Below, in pieces: positions 15,306 to 17,407 of a DNA stretch of 17,407 bases. The notes below the pieces were generated by a model. The model worked only from the letters and a program-made list of their open reading frames with translations, was not told the DNA's origin and made no database searches. The stretch's first letter is position 1; the number at the start of each line of letters is the position of its first letter. Source of the stretch: Oscillospiraceae bacterium. Its GTDB lineage: Bacteria; Bacillota; Clostridia; Oscillospirales; Ruminococcaceae. The DNA is taken from contig JAEDJF010000026.1 in assembly GCA_016296485.1 (NCBI GenBank), positions 1 through 17,407 of the forward strand, given 5' to 3'. The translations under genes and the position numbers were made by a program.

Positions 15306-16256
15306 ATGCAAAGCGATTTTGTGACAGACAAAATTCCCGAAAGACCGACGGCGGTGGCGCTGGGGGTCTTTGACGGGGTCCACAGGGGGCACCGGGCGGT
15401 GCTCAAGGAGGCGGTCTCAAGCGGCGAGCTTGAGCCCTGGGTCTTTACCTTTTCCGAAAAGAGCATGCCCACGGGGAAAAGCGGAGCGAAGCGCCTTGAG
15501 CCGCCGAGGCTGAAATACGGGATAATGAAAAAGTGCGGGATAGCCCACGTTTACGCCCCGGATTTCGCCGAGATGAAGGACCTTTCCGGCGAGGAATTTT
15601 TCAGAAAGGTGCTCATTGAGCACCTTCGCTGTAAAAAAGTCGTCTGCGGAACGGATTTCCGTTTCGGGAGCCGCGCCTCCTGCGGCGCAAAAGAGATGAC
15701 CGAGTTCTGCGAAAAATACGGAATCGAGTGCCGCCTTGTTGAAAAGGTTTTCGACGGCGGCGAGGAGATAAGCTCCACCCGAATCCGCGCCGCCGCCGAG
15801 CGCGGCGATATGGCGGAGGTTTCCCGCCTTGCGGGCTACCCCTTCTGTATCGAAAAGGAAATCGTCGGCGGGAAACACCTGGGGCGGGAGTTCGACCTTC
15901 CCACAATGAACCAGCATTTTGACGAGGGGTACATAATTCCGAAGTTCGGCGTTTACGTTTCCGCCGCCTATATCGACGGGAAATATTACCCGGCGGTGAC
16001 CAACGTCGGCGTCAAGCCCACCGTTTCCGACGGAAAAGTTCCCGGGGCGGAAACGAACGTCATCGGTCTTTCCGAGGACCTTTACGGAAAGACCGTCCTC
16101 GTTTTTCTCCTCGGCTTCGTGCGGGAGGAAATGGTTTTCGACAGCCGGGAGGCGCTCTTTGAGCGCATCGCCTTCGACCGCGCCAACGCCGAAGCCGGCG
16201 CCGCCCAGTGGATACGCGACCACGGCGCGGAGACGGCGGAAATCCTTGGAATATAA
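15306..16256 (+). CDS. ribF: Bifunctional riboflavin kinase / FAD synthetase RibF
   Basis: RibF phosphorylates riboflavin to FMN and adenylylates FMN to FAD. The 316-residue protein has the N-terminal nucleotidyltransferase domain, with GVFDGVHRGH at 20-29 and SSTRIR at 156-161. The C-terminal riboflavin kinase domain has the Mg-ATP motif as PTMN at 199-202 (PTAN in many bacteria), GVYV, the likely catalytic E249 in AETNVIG and the DLYGK segment. Length and order are normal. ATG 15306 lies three bases after truA, with GAGGA inside the truA end. It is the last gene before a strong terminator. Classical gene order places truB, not truA, before ribF and rpsO. Confidence 0.95.
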   Translation: MQSDFVTDKIPERPTAVALGVFDGVHRGHRAVLKEAVSSGELEPWVFTFSEKSMPTGKSGAKRLEPPRLKYGIMKKCGIAHVYAPDFAEMKDLSGEEFFRKVLIEHLRCKKVVCGTDFRFGSRASCGAKEMTEFCEKYGIECRLVEKVFDGGEEISSTRIRAAAERGDMAEVSRLAGYPFCIEKEIVGGKHLGREFDLPTMNQHFDEGYIIPKFGVYVSAAYIDGKYYPAVTNVGVKPTVSDGKVPGAETNVIGLSEDLYGKTVLVFLLGFVREEMVFDSREALFERIAFDRANAEAGAAQWIRDHGAETAEILGI

Positions 16257-16267
16257 ACTGTATTTAT

Positions 16268-16299
16268 AAAAAAGGGGCGGTCTCTTGGCCGCCCTTTTT
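16268..16299. terminator. Rho-independent terminator of the ruvC-ribF run
   Basis: An A-run followed by GGGGCGG (16274-16280) pairs with CCGCCCTTTTT (16289-16299) around TCTCTTGG. T-tracts are available on both strands. It stands 12 bases after the ribF stop. Confidence 0.93.
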
Positions 16300-16319
16300 G
16301 CGCGAAGCGCCGGTTAAAA

Positions 16320-16355
16320 GAATTTCCCAAAGCCCTGCAATAAATTGGGAAATTC
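16320..16355. repeat. Perfect 11-bp inverted repeat between ribF and rpsO promoter
   Basis: GAATTTCCCAA (16320-16330) is the exact inverse complement of TTGGGAAATTC (16345-16355), with a 14-base spacer. There is no T-tract, so it is not an intrinsic terminator. It lies after the ribF terminator and about 100 bases before the rpsO promoter. It could be an operator or a fossil of a small element. The rest of 16356-16453 shows nothing I can name. Confidence 0.5.
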
Positions 16356-16453
16356 TGCACACTAATATTATGTTAAATACAGTTAATGAAGCAAGTGACA
16401 GTAATGCCGAAAAATTTGCGGCGCGGGAAGGAAAAATTTTCTCCCTAACCCCC

Positions 16454-16482
16454 TTTACAAGCGCCCTGCGTTATGATATAAT
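16454..16482 (+). promoter_or_regulatory. Sigma-A promoter of rpsO
   Basis: TTTACA at 16454-16459 and TATAAT at 16477-16482 have an exact 17-bp spacer. Transcription would start near 16489, giving a leader of about 140 nt before rpsO. Confidence 0.85.
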
Positions 16483-16488
16483 CTTAAG

Positions 16489-16622
16489 GCTGACTATGGG
16501 TCAGACTGTATAACTCCTTCTCGGAAAAGGGTTTGTACGCAGAATGCGAGAGCATCCGGTTGCGTGTTGCCTCAGGAAGTCGCCCTTTCCTGTGAACGAG
16601 CCAAATTTTTAAATGAGGTGAA
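16489..16622 (+). promoter_or_regulatory. Structured rpsO leader, probable S15 autoregulatory RNA
   Basis: Several nested helices are visible. The first is CTGAC/GTCAG (16490-16494 with 16500-16504). A closing stem GGAAAAGGG (16523-16531) pairs with CCCTTTCC (16583-16590), leaving one A bulged. Inside it, ACGCA (16537-16541) pairs with TGCGT (16561-16565) and encloses ATGC-GAGA-GCAT (16544-16555), a GNRA-type tetraloop hairpin. Bases 16566-16582 could form part of a junction. Rps15 leaders that bind S15 and repress translation are known in several bacterial groups with unrelated folds. Assigning this one is inference from position, length and foldability. Confidence 0.55.
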
Positions 16623-16629
16623 ATGAATT

Positions 16630-16896
16630 ATGATGAGACAAGAAGAAAAAACCGCAGTAATCGAAGCTAACCGCCTCCATGAGACCGACACCGGTTCCCC
16701 CGAGGTTCAGATTGCTGTTCTTACCAAGAGAATTGCCGACCTTACCGAGCATCTCAAAGTGCACAAGAAAGACAACCACTCCCGCCGCGGCCTTTTCAAA
16801 ATGGTTGGTCAGAGAAGAAACCTTCTCAACTACCTCAAGAAAAAAGACATCGAGAGATACCGCGCAATCGTCGAGAAACTCGGCATCCGCAAATAA
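16630..16896 (+). CDS. rpsO: 30S ribosomal protein S15
   Basis: S15 binds the central domain of 16S rRNA early in small-subunit assembly. The 88-residue protein matches the family throughout: TGSPEVQIA, the LTEHLKVHKKDNHSRRGL stretch that contacts rRNA, and QRRNLLNYLKKKD near the end. ATG 16630 is used, with GAGGTG (16615-16620) as ribosome binding site; a second ATG three bases later is possible. Its codon use is less GC-rich than that of the preceding operon, with AGA and AAA common, as expected for a highly expressed gene. It has its own promoter and leader and is followed by a strong hairpin before pnp. Confidence 0.98.
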   Translation: MMRQEEKTAVIEANRLHETDTGSPEVQIAVLTKRIADLTEHLKVHKKDNHSRRGLFKMVGQRRNLLNYLKKKDIERYRAIVEKLGIRK

Positions 16897-16909
16897 TTCT
16901 GTCAATTTT

Positions 16910-16944
16910 AAAGTCAGGCGGAAAATTTCTTTCCGCCTGACTTT
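16910..16944. terminator. Strong hairpin between rpsO and pnp
   Basis: AAAGTCAGGCGGAAA (16910-16924) pairs perfectly with TTTCCGCCTGACTTT (16930-16944), a 15-bp stem with a 5-base loop. The right side ends in only a short TTT before ATTGAG, so termination may be partial. It could also serve as an RNA-processing or 3'-protecting stem, as known between rpsO and pnp in other bacteria. Confidence 0.8.
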
Positions 16945-17105
16945 ATTGAGTTTATAAGCCAATAATAACAGTGCGGCAAAAACGGCAGACGTCGGAAATA
17001 AGCAGTTAATCGAGGAGCCGAACCCTCGGCTTTTGGATTTATTGTTTATTCCCGCCTTTGCTTTGTTTTTGCTCCGCGCAAAAATTTAAACGGAGGTAAA
17101 ATTTT
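16945..17105 (+). promoter_or_regulatory. pnp leader with small GC hairpin
   Basis: The 161 bases between the rpsO hairpin and pnp hold no gene. AGCCGA (17016-17021) pairs with TCGGCT (17026-17031) and is followed by TTT, resembling a weak terminator or attenuator. I see no convincing -35/-10 pair, so pnp may depend on read-through from rpsO. An ideal GGAGGT ribosome binding site is at 17092-17097. Confidence 0.45.
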
Positions 17106-17407
17106 ATGTTTGAAAACTACAGGGTTTTTGAAACCGAGTTTGCCGGAAGAAAAATCAGCTTCGAAACCGGCAAGATGTGCTGCCTTGCCAACGCTTCCAT
17201 CATGGTAAGATACGGCGAGACCGCCGTTCTTTGCAACGTCACCGCCAGCAAGACCCCCAGAGAGGGCATCGACTATTTCCCTCTCTCCGTTGACTTCGAC
17301 GAGAAGCTCTATTCCGTCGGCAAGATTCCCGGCTCCTTCCCGAGAAGAGAGGGTCGCCCCACCGACAGAGCAATCCTCGACAGCCGCGTTGTTGACCGCC
17401 CGATGCG
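17106..17407 (+). CDS. pnp: Polynucleotide phosphorylase, 5' part only
   Basis: PNPase degrades RNA 3' to 5' by phosphorolysis and is central to mRNA turnover. The first 100 residues are present before the window ends (family length is about 700). They show the first RNase PH-like domain: FETGKMCCLANASIMVRYG, TAVLCNVTAS and DYFPLSVDF. KIPGSFPRREGRPTD and the DRPM segment follow, including the RNA-contacting FPRREGR stretch. ATG 17106 has GGAGGT eight bases upstream. Position after rpsO is the classic bacterial arrangement. The truncation is only the window edge. Confidence 0.97.
   Translation, partial: MFENYRVFETEFAGRKISFETGKMCCLANASIMVRYGETAVLCNVTASKTPREGIDYFPLSVDFDEKLYSVGKIPGSFPRREGRPTDRAILDSRVVDRPM

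Noticed and set aside
16208..16513. 101-codon plus-strand frame over the ribF end and rpsO promoter
   Set aside because: It overlaps ribF, a strong terminator and the rpsO promoter, and has no recognisable protein content.

Overview
The window looks like a chromosomal segment of a Clostridia-type Firmicute, probably Oscillospiraceae/Ruminococcaceae-like. This is inferred from the ECF transporter trio with truA, the rpsO-pnp pair, strong AGGAGG-like ribosome binding sites, frequent TTG starts and consensus sigma-A promoters. It has two compositionally different halves. Bases 1 to about 6,700 are visibly AT-rich. Bases 6,755 to 16,256 are GC-rich housekeeping genes with C/G-ending codons.

Left part (1-6,315): a 5.4-kb gene encodes a single giant SF1 helicase with a Vsr/MTES_1575-type nuclease domain and an extra C-terminal domain. 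It has its own promoter and terminator, and its architecture is that of single-protein anti-phage systems. It is followed, in convergent orientation, by a decayed C-terminal remnant of a tyrosine recombinase with an in-frame stop and a lost motif arginine. Then come a short cluster of ACCGnACAA repeats, a promoter and a tRNA-Val(GAC) with its own terminator. The composition, the integrase relic and the nearby tRNA suggest a degraded integrative element that left a defence-type gene behind. A 122-bp GC-rich structured segment flanked by 8-bp direct repeats lies upstream of the helicase promoter.

Middle part (6,316-16,299): after an AT-rich non-coding stretch and a consensus promoter comes a tightly packed same-strand run. 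It holds ruvC-ruvA-ruvB (Holliday junction processing), glmM (phosphoglucosamine mutase, cell-wall precursor synthesis), an RlmI-like SAM methyltransferase and a GNAT acetyltransferase. It continues with ecfA1-ecfA2-ecfT (the shared energizing module for vitamin-uptake ECF transporters), truA (tRNA pseudouridine synthase) and ribF (FMN/FAD synthesis), and ends at a strong terminator. Several genes overlap by 4-8 bases (ecfA1/ecfA2, ecfA2/ecfT, ecfT/truA), implying translational coupling. No strong Rho-independent terminator is visible between ruvC and the end of ribF, although one hairpin without a T-tract follows glmM.

Right part (16,300-17,407): a consensus promoter drives a structured leader of about 145 nt, then rpsO (ribosomal protein S15). 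A strong hairpin follows, then the start of pnp (polynucleotide phosphorylase), which runs off the window. The leader folding suggests S15 autoregulation.
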